From contig DAOUAE010000057.1 in NCBI GenBank assembly GCA_034433795.1, forward strand, positions 20,632 through 84,631: a stretch of DNA of 64,000 nucleotides, in the 5' to 3' direction. Origin of the DNA: DAOUAE01 sp034433795 (GTDB lineage: Bacteria > Chloroflexota > UBA6077 > FW602-bin22 > DAOUAE01). Made by a program: the position numbers and the translations under genes. The notes beneath the pieces are model-generated. The model saw only the letters and a list, made by a program, of their open reading frames with translations, was not told the DNA's origin and ran no database searches. Positions 1 to 7,142 of this stretch are shown here, one piece after another (the stretch's first letter is position 1; every line of letters starts with the position of its first letter).

Positions 1-5
1 CGCTG

Positions 6-44
6 TCCGCCGCCGCCGGCGCCCGGCTGGGAGACGGCGGCGGA
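6..44 (-). terminator. GC-rich hairpin after the glycosyltransferase gene
   Basis: A perfect 10-bp inverted repeat (TCCGCCGCCG at 6-15, CGGCGGCGGA at 35-44) starts five bases past the stop of the minus-strand glycosyltransferase gene. There is no U-tract after it on that strand, so it is at best a weak or Rho-assisted terminator, or a 3' stabilising structure. Confidence 0.35.
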
Positions 45-48
45 ATAA

Positions 49-2088
49 TCAGCCCGCCGGCCCCAGACAGCGCATCCCCGCCGGCCCCACCTCGACCCGC
101 CCCAGGTCCAGTTCGGTACCCAGGGGAGCGCCATCCGGCCGGGCCACCGGCAGGCGCTGCCGCCAGTCGCCCAGATAGAGCCCGACGACCAGTTTGTAGC
201 GCCCGCCGGGCGCCTCGGGAGGCAGCTGGAGCCAGTACCGGTCGATCATGTAATCGCCCGGCCGCCAGCTCGAGGTCGGCCGGCTGCCCTGGCCGGGGGG
301 ACTGTCGCGCTGGGCCCAGGTCTTCTCGGCGCCGTCGCGCAGGTGCACAAAGACCGTGGCGTCGGCGGCCGGCTGGGTGCGGGCGAACCAGCGGAATTCG
401 ACCCGCAGCGTCCGGGGCTCGGCCGCCGGGGCACAGTGCTCCTCGACCAGGGCGATGGCCGGGCCGAAGAGCGCCCGGAAGCGGGTCGGCGGCGCCGGCA
501 GGGCCGCGACCGGCAGACGCAACCGCCGCAGGAGCGGCCGGCGCCCGCTCCGGTCGTACACCGTCTCATCCTGAGCGCCCGGTGGCAGCTGGGCCAGGAC
601 CAGGGGCGGCTGGTCACGGTCGAAGGCCGGGAAGGCGTAGGTCACCGGCCGCTCGCGGGCCGAGGGCACGACCAGACTGGCGCCGATATCGAACGACTCG
701 AGGGAGACCGTCCGGGTGAGAAAACGGATGGTGAAGTCCTGGGCGTAGAGCGGAGCCAGAAAGACCCGGTCGGTCTGAGCCCACTGGACCAGATAGGCGG
801 CGGCCTCGACCTTGTCGGCCATCATCCAGCCGTAGGCGATATCGCTCCCGCCCCAGCGGATGAAGTAGTCGCGAACGGTCAAGCCCAGCCCCAGGCCGAT
901 GAGCACGGCCGGGAGCCCCGTGGCCAGCCGGCGGTGAGAGCGCGTAAGCCGGGTCAGTCCCGTCTCCAGAACCAGAGCGCCCAGAGCGGTCAGCAGCGTG
1001 GCCGCCGGCACCAGCCCGCTGATGCGGACGAAGCCCGGCGGGTTCACCGTGAGGGCCGCCGGCAGCGCCATCACCACCAGCCACCAGAGCAGGAACCGGT
1101 AGGGCCAGGCCGGCCCGGGCGGGAGAGCGGCCCGGCCGCGCCACCCGGGCCGGAGGCTGGCGACCAGGGCCGCCGCCAGCCCGCTGAGGAAGAGCAGGGC
1201 CAGCGCCGGGTCGTAGAGGGGCCGGCCAGGCAAGTTCTCCGCCCCGCTCTCGGCCCCCCACCAGAAAAAGAGCGCGGCCGTCCGGAGGAGGCCAGAGAGC
1301 AGGGCGCCCAGCGGGTCACCGCGATGGACCTGGGGACTGAGGACCGAGACGTCGGCCGAGTGAAAGAGAAAGACAGCGGGGTGCTGAAGGTAGTACCAGC
1401 CCAGCGGCGCGAAGACCACGGTGGCCAGGCCGAGCAGACCGCCCACCTGGGCGACGGTGCGCCAGGAGCGAGCCCGGAGAAGAAGCCAGAGGATCAGCGG
1501 CGCCAGCAGGAGAGGAAGCAGGCGGGCGGCGTGGTAGGTGTAGAGGCTGAGGCCGGCCATCAGCCCGGCCCCCAGAAAATCGCGCGTCCGCCGACGCGCG
1601 ATGGCCCGAAAGAGAAAGCCAAGAGCCAGCAGCAGAAAGAGCGGCAGACTGATCGTCCGCAGGCCCAAGCGGCTGAAATGCAGGTGCCAGTAGGTACCGG
1701 TGAGGATCAGCGCCGCCCAGAGGCTGCCCCGGTGGGGGTCCAGGCCGACCAGGCGGCAGAAGGACCGGGCGCAGAAGGCCACGGCCGCGATGGTGGCGAT
1801 GCCCACCAGGGCGCCGGCCACCCGCAGCGCCAGTGGCGTCGGCCCCAGAGCGGTGGCCAGCAGCGCCTGCCAGTAGATAAAGAGGGGTTCACGCCCGTTG
1901 TTGCGCGGGAAGAAAATGGGCCGGGCCCCGGCGTGGACCTCCAGGATGTCGAAGAGATTGGCCGCCTCATCGAAATGGAGGCCGGGCGGGAGCGCCTCCA
2001 GGGCCGTCAGCCGCAACGCCGCCGCCAGAAGCAGGACCAGCAGCAGCCCGGCGGGAGCCGCCGGGGAGACGAGGGAGGAAGGCTTCAT
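49..2088 (-). CDS. GT39-like membrane glycosyltransferase
   Basis: A 679-residue polytopic membrane protein of the ArnT/PMT (GT39) type, expected to move a sugar from a polyprenyl-phosphate donor to an acceptor outside the membrane. The first extracytoplasmic loop after TM1 (about residues 14-31) carries the acidic pair D40-E41 within HFDEA. This is where the family has its catalytic Asp, and conserved Arg residues follow (R62, R66). Roughly a dozen hydrophobic segments run to about residue 410, followed by a soluble, probably beta-rich tail of some 250 residues. Its ATG overlaps the stop of the upstream glycosidase-like gene by 4 bases, so the two are translationally coupled. The acceptor (protein, lipid or polysaccharide) cannot be read from sequence. 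Confidence 0.8.
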   Translation of the reverse strand: MKPSSLVSPAAPAGLLLVLLLAAALRLTALEALPPGLHFDEAANLFDILEVHAGARPIFFPRNNGREPLFIYWQALLATALGPTPLALRVAGALVGIATIAAVAFCARSFCRLVGLDPHRGSLWAALILTGTYWHLHFSRLGLRTISLPLFLLLALGFLFRAIARRRTRDFLGAGLMAGLSLYTYHAARLLPLLLAPLILWLLLRARSWRTVAQVGGLLGLATVVFAPLGWYYLQHPAVFLFHSADVSVLSPQVHRGDPLGALLSGLLRTAALFFWWGAESGAENLPGRPLYDPALALLFLSGLAAALVASLRPGWRGRAALPPGPAWPYRFLLWWLVVMALPAALTVNPPGFVRISGLVPAATLLTALGALVLETGLTRLTRSHRRLATGLPAVLIGLGLGLTVRDYFIRWGGSDIAYGWMMADKVEAAAYLVQWAQTDRVFLAPLYAQDFTIRFLTRTVSLESFDIGASLVVPSARERPVTYAFPAFDRDQPPLVLAQLPPGAQDETVYDRSGRRPLLRRLRLPVAALPAPPTRFRALFGPAIALVEEHCAPAAEPRTLRVEFRWFARTQPAADATVFVHLRDGAEKTWAQRDSPPGQGSRPTSSWRPGDYMIDRYWLQLPPEAPGGRYKLVVGLYLGDWRQRLPVARPDGAPLGTELDLGRVEVGPAGMRCLGPAG

Positions 2089-3044
2089 TCTCCGGCTGGC
2101 TCCTCAGGGGCCAGGGCGATCTCCGGCCGGGCGGCCACGGCCAGCGGGGTGGGGCCGCTGCTCGCGAACCAGACGGCCCGCTCCCAGCGGGCGTCGTGTC
2201 CGCCCTGGGCGAGGTTGCTGTAGAGCCAGAAGGTCAGAGCCTGAACCGGCAGCCGCCCCTGGCGCACGGCCGTGGCCAGCGCGGCCGTGCGCTGCACCGC
2301 CAGGTGATAGCGGGCCGGCGGCGAGCCGGACGGCAGCCAGAACCCTCCTTCGGTCACCAGCACCGGGAGATCGTGGCCCAGATGAGCCCGGACGTGGTCG
2401 GTGTAGCGCCGGATATAGGGGAGGGCCTCATCGGCGGTCTCCTGAAGATAGACGTGCAGCCCCAGGGCGACCCGGTGCTCGATCAGCCAGGCCGGCCCCC
2501 GGGCGGCGACGATGGCCGCCAGAAAGCGGGCGAAGAACAGGTCCTCTGGGTAGTCGCCGTTGGGCGCCAGCGGGGTCAGGACCGGCGTCCCGCCCAGAGC
2601 CAGGATCGTGTCGGCGGCCACCAGCCAGCGGCCGGCGAAGACCTCCGGATCCGGCTCGCTCCCCCATTCGGCCCGCAGATTGGGCTCGTTGTACGGGACA
2701 ACGTAGCGCTGGCCCAGCGCCACCATTCGCCGGGTGATCGTGACCAGATCGCCGGGGTCGCCGGGCGCCGGCGACCAGACGCGGGCGATGACGCCGATCC
2801 CCTCGGCCCGCGCCCGCCGCAGGAGCTCGGTCCGCGGGTTGAGCACGGTCACCCAGCGGACCTCCCAGGCCCGCCAGTCGGCGAACGCCCGGTCCAGATC
2901 GCGGCTCCCGCCCAGCACGGGCGTGTCGTGCAGACCGAAGGCACCCGCCGGCGCGACCGGGCCGGCCGGCGCATCCCACCGCCCGGCCGGCGTCGGGCGC
3001 CCCCCTGACAGACCGAGAGCGCCGAGAACCACCAGGATCAGCAC
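2085..3044 (-). CDS. membrane-anchored or secreted clan GH-A glycosidase-like protein
   Basis: A 319-residue protein with an N-terminal hydrophobic segment (residues 1-14) that could be a signal peptide or anchor. It shows the two hallmarks of TIM-barrel glycoside hydrolases of clan GH-A: N119-E120-P121 (acid/base within YNEPN) and a second glutamate, E232, in VTEGGF, the usual nucleophile position. The GH family (5, 39 or related) and substrate are not clear. The start is a GTG preceded by a weak GGTGG, about 30 bases downstream of a strong promoter. It is translationally coupled to the glycosyltransferase, which suggests a shared role in building or trimming an exported glycan. A catalytically inactive sugar-binding barrel is possible but less likely, as both glutamates are present. 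Confidence 0.65.
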   Translation of the reverse strand: MLILVVLGALGLSGGRPTPAGRWDAPAGPVAPAGAFGLHDTPVLGGSRDLDRAFADWRAWEVRWVTVLNPRTELLRRARAEGIGVIARVWSPAPGDPGDLVTITRRMVALGQRYVVPYNEPNLRAEWGSEPDPEVFAGRWLVAADTILALGGTPVLTPLAPNGDYPEDLFFARFLAAIVAARGPAWLIEHRVALGLHVYLQETADEALPYIRRYTDHVRAHLGHDLPVLVTEGGFWLPSGSPPARYHLAVQRTAALATAVRQGRLPVQALTFWLYSNLAQGGHDARWERAVWFASSGPTPLAVAARPEIALAPEEPAGE

Positions 3045-3082
3045 CCACCGAATGTCCGGACCTCACGGGCTGGTCTGGCGCC

Positions 3083-3111
3083 AGTATACCCGGGGGATGG
3101 TCGCACGACAA
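3083..3111 (-). promoter_or_regulatory. sigma-70-type promoter for the glycosidase/glycosyltransferase pair
   Basis: On the minus strand, TTGTCG (3106-3111) and TATACT (3083-3088) are separated by 17 bp. The expected start is near 3076, about 30 bases before the GTG start. It begins only about 10 bases past the stop of the LeuD-like gene, so the unit need not depend on readthrough. Confidence 0.7.
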
Positions 3112-3121
3112 GCCGGCGGGC

Positions 3122-3631
3122 TCAGGCGATGAACGCGCGGTGGCGCCGGAGGTAGGGGATCAGCCCACCCTCCTCCAGCCAGCGCAGAACCGCCGGTCTC
3201 AGCCGTCCACAGGGGAGACGCTGCCCGGTGCTCACGTTGATCACCTGACCAGCCGGCAGGTCCAGCACCAGTTCGTCGCCGTCCTGGATGGCCGTGGTCT
3301 CGCAGACCAGCGCCGGCAGGCCGACGGTCAACGCGTTCCGGTAGAAGAGGCGTCCGAAGGAGAGGGCCAGCACGGCGCAGACCCCGGCCAGGCGCAGCAC
3401 CGTGGGGATGGCCAGGTCGGCCGGGCCCAGACCGAAGTTCCGCCCGGCCACCAGGACCGCCCCCTGGCTGAGACGGCCGGCCAGGGTCGGGTCCAGGTCC
3501 TCGAAGAGAACGGGGACCAGCGTCGCCGGGGGCCGCCGGCGGTGGAAATGGCGCTCGGGGATGATGTGGGCGACGGTGAGGTCGTCGCCCAGCTTGTAGG
3601 CGTGGCCGTGCATCAGCCGGGCCACGGTCAT
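3122..3631 (-). CDS. LeuD/aconitase small-subunit-like protein, divergent
   Basis: A 169-residue swivel-domain protein related to 3-isopropylmalate dehydratase small subunit. The fold-defining stretch GRNFG (63-67), then GVCAVLALSFGRLFYRN and LTVGLPAL, is clear, but the family signature is altered. The canonical GCGSSREHA, which supplies the Ser and Arg contacting the substrate, reads GLGPADLAI here. Length is normal for bacterial LeuD (about 165-200). Its ATG overlaps the stop of the LeuC-like gene by 4 bases, so the two are surely made as a pair. Because the substrate motif is gone, calling this leucine biosynthesis would be unsafe. It is more likely a hydro-lyase of unknown substrate or a non-catalytic remnant. 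No other leu genes are nearby. Confidence 0.75.
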   Translation of the reverse strand: MTVARLMHGHAYKLGDDLTVAHIIPERHFHRRRPPATLVPVLFEDLDPTLAGRLSQGAVLVAGRNFGLGPADLAIPTVLRLAGVCAVLALSFGRLFYRNALTVGLPALVCETTAIQDGDELVLDLPAGQVINVSTGQRLPCGRLRPAVLRWLEEGGLIPYLRRHRAFIA

Positions 3632-4887
3632 GCCAGCACCTCCCGCGGGTCGGTCAGGACCCCTCGCAGGGCGGTGGCCGCCGCCGTCAGCGGGCTGGCC
3701 AGGTACACGAACGCCTCGGGATTCCCCAGTCGGCCACGGAGGTTCCGGGGAATGGTCGCCACCACCACCTCGCCGTCGGCCGGGACACCCTGGTGTATCC
3801 CGACGCAGCTGGCACAGCCCGGCGTCACCAGGATCGCCCCGGCCTCGACCAGCGTGGTCAGAGGCCCCTCCTGCGCCGCCCGCAGCAGGACAGCGCGCGA
3901 GGCCGGCGCCACGATCAGACGCACACCAGAGGCGACCCGCCGACCCCGGAGCAGCGCGGCGGCGGCGGCCAGGTCCTCCAGCCGCCCGTGGCTGCACGTC
4001 CCCAGGAGCACCTGCTGGACCCGTATCCCCGCGACCTCCTGCACCGGGACCACCGCCTCGGGCGTGTGAGGCCGGACGACCAGTGGCGCCAGCGTTGAGA
4101 GGTCGAGGGTCAGGTCCCCAACATAGACCGCGTCCGGGTCCGGGGCGACCGCACACCAGTCCTGACCCCGGCCCTGAGCCTCCAGATAGAGGCGGGTCTG
4201 GTCGTCGGCGGGGAAGAGCACCGCCTCCGCCCCGGTCTCGCCCGCCAGGGCGGCGACCGTCAGCCGCTCGCCCACCGAAAGATGAGCGAGGGCCGGGCCG
4301 GTGAACTCCAGCGCCCGCCCCAGCGCGCCGGTGGTCCGCAGCCGCTGCCGGAGGGCCAGGGCGAGATCGGTGGCCGTCACCCCCATCGGAGGCTGGCCGG
4401 TGAGCGTGATCCGCTGGCTTTCGGGCACGCGCAGCCAGGTCTGGCCCAGAGCCATGGCAATGGCGGCGTCGAGCGTGCCCAGCCCCAGACCGAGCGCTCC
4501 CAGCCCGCCCAGCAGCCCCGTCTGGGCGTCGGCCCCGACGACGAGGTCGCCGGGCCGGACGAAGCGCTCGGCGACAACCTGGTGCGAAATCCCCTCACCG
4601 ATGTCGATCACCCGCGCGCCGGCTGCCTGGGCGAAGGTCCGCAGGGCAGCCTGCTCATCGGCCAGTTCGCGGCGGGGGCTCGGGGCCCCGTGGTCCAGAC
4701 AGAAGAGCGTCCGCTCAGGCTGAGCCAGACGATGGTCCAGCCCGAGCGCCCGCAGGTGCCGGACGACCACCGGCCCGGTGCCGTCGTGGGCGTAGACCAG
4801 GGCGACGCGGGCAATGACCACCTCGCCCGCCTGAACCGGTCCATCGGCGTGGGCGCTGACAATGCGCTCGATCAGCGTCTGGCCCAT
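3628..4887 (-). CDS. LeuC/aconitase large-subunit-like iron-sulfur protein, divergent
   Basis: A 419-residue homologue of 3-isopropylmalate dehydratase/homoaconitase large subunit. The three [4Fe-4S] ligands are in place: C298 in GTCSHGR and C358/C361 in GCASC. The DH of CLDHGAP (65-66) is also kept. In contrast, the canonical GADSHT active-site motif reads GADAQT (118-123), and the Asn of GSCTNGR is His. So the cluster site is intact while substrate and catalytic residues differ. I start at the ATG at 4887, which has a GGGGGTG ribosome site and sits 1 base after the zinc-ribbon stop; another ATG lies six codons upstream. It is followed by, and overlaps, the LeuD-like gene. The substrate is unknown. 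A downstream role in the molybdenum-hydroxylase pathway is possible from position only. Confidence 0.8.
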   Translation of the reverse strand: MGQTLIERIVSAHADGPVQAGEVVIARVALVYAHDGTGPVVVRHLRALGLDHRLAQPERTLFCLDHGAPSPRRELADEQAALRTFAQAAGARVIDIGEGISHQVVAERFVRPGDLVVGADAQTGLLGGLGALGLGLGTLDAAIAMALGQTWLRVPESQRITLTGQPPMGVTATDLALALRQRLRTTGALGRALEFTGPALAHLSVGERLTVAALAGETGAEAVLFPADDQTRLYLEAQGRGQDWCAVAPDPDAVYVGDLTLDLSTLAPLVVRPHTPEAVVPVQEVAGIRVQQVLLGTCSHGRLEDLAAAAALLRGRRVASGVRLIVAPASRAVLLRAAQEGPLTTLVEAGAILVTPGCASCVGIHQGVPADGEVVVATIPRNLRGRLGNPEAFVYLASPLTAAATALRGVLTDPREVLA

Positions 4888-4888
4888 C

Positions 4889-5107
4889 TCACACCCCCGG
4901 GACACCGGGCTGGTCCGCCAGGTCGGTGATCTGGGCCGCCCCCCAGCCCGCGGCCTTCAGAAAAACCGTGTAGCCGCAGTCGCGGCAGGACGGCAGGACC
5001 TCGTCATCGTAGGTGAGTCGGGCGGCGTGGCCACAGCGGGAACAGACATAGTCGCCCGCTCCCGGTTTCTGACCGGCGAAGATCGGCGCCTGGCTCTCGT
5101 CGGACAT
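4889..5107 (-). CDS. small zinc-ribbon protein
   Basis: A 72-residue protein with two CxxC knuckles, CSRC (22-25) and CRDC (41-44), spaced as in a rubredoxin-like or zinc-ribbon fold. There is no membrane segment and no other recognised domain. It has a GAGGG ribosome site in front of ATG and ends 1 base before the LeuC-like start, so it belongs to that operon. It may be a metal-binding accessory or acyl-carrier-like helper for the iron-sulfur enzyme; the sequence does not decide. Confidence 0.65.
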   Translation of the reverse strand: MSDESQAPIFAGQKPGAGDYVCSRCGHAARLTYDDEVLPSCRDCGYTVFLKAAGWGAAQITDLADQPGVPGV

Positions 5108-5165
5108 CGCCCTCGCGTCCGGGGGAATTCGCCCGGCAGCAGGGCAAGGGGTATGCCAGGCCTTC

Positions 5166-5420
5166 TCAGGCGGCCGGGCGACCGGTCCCCTGAAGGATGG
5201 TGATGAGCGCCCGCAGGGCGATGGCCGCCCAGAAGATATTCAGCGCCATGGAGACCCAGGCCCCGAGGATGGCCGCGTAGACCGCCAGGATGATCCCGGC
5301 GACCAGGTTGAGCCCCTGGTAGAGAACCGTCTGCGGGGAGAGCCGGCCGGTCGAGACCAGGTAGTAGGCGATGAGCAGGCAGGCCATGCCCACCGCGCCA
5401 AAGGCGTGGACCAGGATCAT
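5166..5420 (-). CDS. small CBU_0592-like membrane protein
   Basis: An 84-residue hydrophobic protein with three likely membrane helices (about 3-23, 33-50, 52-77), resembling the CBU_0592 family. The interior YQGLNLVAG and NIFWAAIAL are the features that fit. The biochemical role of the family is unknown. Its ATG overlaps the mocA stop by 4 bases, which places it in the cofactor-maturation part of the cox-type operon. A 58-base gap separates it from the zinc-ribbon gene. Confidence 0.6.
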   Translation of the reverse strand: MILVHAFGAVGMACLLIAYYLVSTGRLSPQTVLYQGLNLVAGIILAVYAAILGAWVSMALNIFWAAIALRALITILQGTGRPAA

Positions 5421-6022
5421 TGCTCGTCGGCCAGGTGGGCGGTCTGGAGAACGGCTGCCTGATAGTCGTCCCAGGTGTCGATGTCGCGCAGAACGGCGTC
5501 GGTGGCGACCGTGACCAGCGCGACCTGGCCGCCGTGGCGCTGGATGACCTCGCGCGCTCCCCGGTCGCCGGTGATGGCCAGGAGGTCGGGCAGCAGGCGG
5601 CTGTCAAAGAGGACCGGATGACCGCGCTGGCCGGCGTGGACCGGGACCACGATCGGCTGGCCGGTCTCCTCGTAGGTGGCGAGAAGACGGCGGACGATCT
5701 CTGCGGTGATGAACGGTTGATCGACCAGGAAGACCAGAACGGCCCGCGTCGCGGGCGGCAGGGCGCGCAGGCCCGCCACCAGCGACGTGCTCTGGCCCTC
5801 GGCATAGGCCGGGTTCTCGACCACCGTCACCGGGAGATCGGCCACCTCGGCCCGGACGGCCGGAGCGGCGTGGCCGACCACCACGATGACCGGATCCAGC
5901 CCGGCCGCCAGGGCCACGCGCGTCACCCGGCGCACCAGCGTCTGACCGCCCAGGCGCAGGAGCTGCTTGGGCTGGCCGAGGCGGGTCGAGGCGCCGGCCG
6001 CCAGGACGATCCCGGCGTACAC
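5417..6022 (-). CDS. mocA: molybdenum cofactor nucleotidyltransferase (MocA-like)
   Basis: A 201-residue protein of the MobA-like NTP-transferase fold. The N-terminal LAAGASTRLGQPKQLL (7-22) is the nucleotide-binding loop typical of MocA, which converts Mo-molybdopterin to the cytosine dinucleotide cofactor used by xanthine-oxidase-family enzymes. The metal-binding Asp is within FLVDQPF. It starts at a GTG 1 base after the XdhC-like gene and lies downstream of coxSLM, which need exactly this cofactor. A MobA-type (guanylyl) role is less likely because the partner enzymes are Mo hydroxylases. Confidence 0.85.
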   Translation of the reverse strand: MYAGIVLAAGASTRLGQPKQLLRLGGQTLVRRVTRVALAAGLDPVIVVVGHAAPAVRAEVADLPVTVVENPAYAEGQSTSLVAGLRALPPATRAVLVFLVDQPFITAEIVRRLLATYEETGQPIVVPVHAGQRGHPVLFDSRLLPDLLAITGDRGAREVIQRHGGQVALVTVATDAVLRDIDTWDDYQAAVLQTAHLADEQ

Positions 6023-6023
6023 C

Positions 6024-6830
6024 TCAGCCCCCAGCCGCCGGCGCCGTGGCCTCGACCGGTGGGGTCTCGACCGCCACCAGCGTCCGACCGTTTTTCACCG
6101 CGATCATCTCGGCGGCGATGGCCAGCGCGATCTCCTCGGGCGTCCGGGCGCCAATGGGCAGGCCGATGGGGGCGTGAATGCGGCGCAGCTGCTCCTCGCT
6201 GAACCCCTGCTGGCGCAGCCGGGCCAGCCGGTCCTGGCTGGTCTTGCGGCTGCCGATGGCGCCGATGTAGCGGGCGTTGCTCTGGAGGGCCACCCTCAGC
6301 GAGGGCTCGTCGAACTTCGGGTCGTGGGTCAGAATGACGATGTAGGTCGAGCGGTCCAGCCGTTCCCTCTGCAGCACCTCGTCCGGCCAGGCCACGATCA
6401 GTTCGTCGGCGTGCGGGAAGCGCTCACGGGTGGCGAACTTCCCCCGCGCGTCGATGACCTTGACCCGGAAGCCGAGCAGTTTGGCGATGTGGGTCAGGGC
6501 GATGGCGGTGTGGACCGCGCCGATAATAAACAGCGTTGGCGCCGGCAGATAGCTCTCGATAAAGACCTCGACCGTCTCCGGCTGGCCAGCCGGGCCCGGC
6601 AGGTCGAAGGGCAGCGTCGCCGACCGCCCCTCGTCGAGGAGGCGCCGGGCGCTGGCCACCACCGGCCCCTCCAGCGCCGGGTCGCCCAGCGTGCCCTCGG
6701 TCCGTCCATCGGGGAAGACCAGCATCTTCTGACCGAGCAGCCGTTCGCCCCGGACGACGGTGGCCACCGCCACCGGCTGCTCGGTCTCGAGACACTCCTT
6801 CAGCCGCTCATACAGGCTCGCCATCTTCAC
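6024..6830 (-). CDS. XdhC/CoxI-family protein with C-terminal Rossmann domain
   Basis: A 268-residue protein of the XdhC/CoxI family, which brings modified (sulfurated, cytidylylated) molybdenum cofactor to xanthine-oxidase-type enzymes. The C-terminal Rossmann-like domain starts around FIIGAVHTA, followed by the acidic DAR turn and ERFPHADE. In the family the loop usually reads GAGHV; here the second Gly is Val, which may weaken nucleotide binding. The late GSRKT motif of the family is present. The first codon is GTG abutting the previous stop, and an ATG two codons later is an equally good start. Together with the next-upstream gene it makes up the equivalent of one full-length XdhC. Confidence 0.8.
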   Translation of the reverse strand: MKMASLYERLKECLETEQPVAVATVVRGERLLGQKMLVFPDGRTEGTLGDPALEGPVVASARRLLDEGRSATLPFDLPGPAGQPETVEVFIESYLPAPTLFIIGAVHTAIALTHIAKLLGFRVKVIDARGKFATRERFPHADELIVAWPDEVLQRERLDRSTYIVILTHDPKFDEPSLRVALQSNARYIGAIGSRKTSQDRLARLRQQGFSEEQLRRIHAPIGLPIGARTPEEIALAIAAEMIAVKNGRTLVAVETPPVEATAPAAGG

Positions 6831-7142
6831 TCACCGCAGCGGCTCGACGAAGACCTCGATGGTGCCCCCGCAGGCCAGGCCGACCTCCCAGCCCTCCTCA
6901 TCGCTGATGCCGAAGCGCAGAAGCTGCGGGCGGCCGGTGGCCAGGACCTCCAGAGCGGCCTCGACCACCGCTCCCTCGACGCAGCCGCCGCTGACCGAGC
7001 CGGCCATCTCACCGTTCTCCGAGACCGCCAGTTTGGCCCCGACGCCCCGGGGAGCCGTCCCCTCGACCTTGATGACCGTGGCCAGGGCGACCGCCTCACC
7101 GCGGGCGCGCCAGCGCTCGATGTCGGCCAGAACCTCACGCAT
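6831..7142 (-). CDS. short XdhC/CoxI N-terminal-domain protein
   Basis: A 103-residue protein matching only the N-terminal XdhC/CoxI domain: VEGTAPRGVGAKLAV, then SVSGGCVEG with the conserved Cys, ending in CGGTIEVFVEPL. It starts inside the end of coxE (8-base overlap) and ends directly against the longer XdhC gene. Many actinobacterial and chloroflexal cox-type clusters carry this short form beside a longer one. It is probably a half of a two-part Mo-cofactor sulfuration or insertion factor. Confidence 0.8.
   Translation of the reverse strand: MREVLADIERWRARGEAVALATVIKVEGTAPRGVGAKLAVSENGEMAGSVSGGCVEGAVVEAALEVLATGRPQLLRFGISDEEGWEVGLACGGTIEVFVEPLR

Noticed and set aside
343..2223. Plus-strand frame of 626 codons opposite the glycosyltransferase
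   Set aside because: Same GC-rich antisense effect; product is Gln/Arg/Gly-rich and lacks any fold signature.
3122..4887. Plain leuCD of leucine biosynthesis
   Set aside because: Substrate-binding signatures are missing in both subunits and no leuA, leuB or ilv genes are near.
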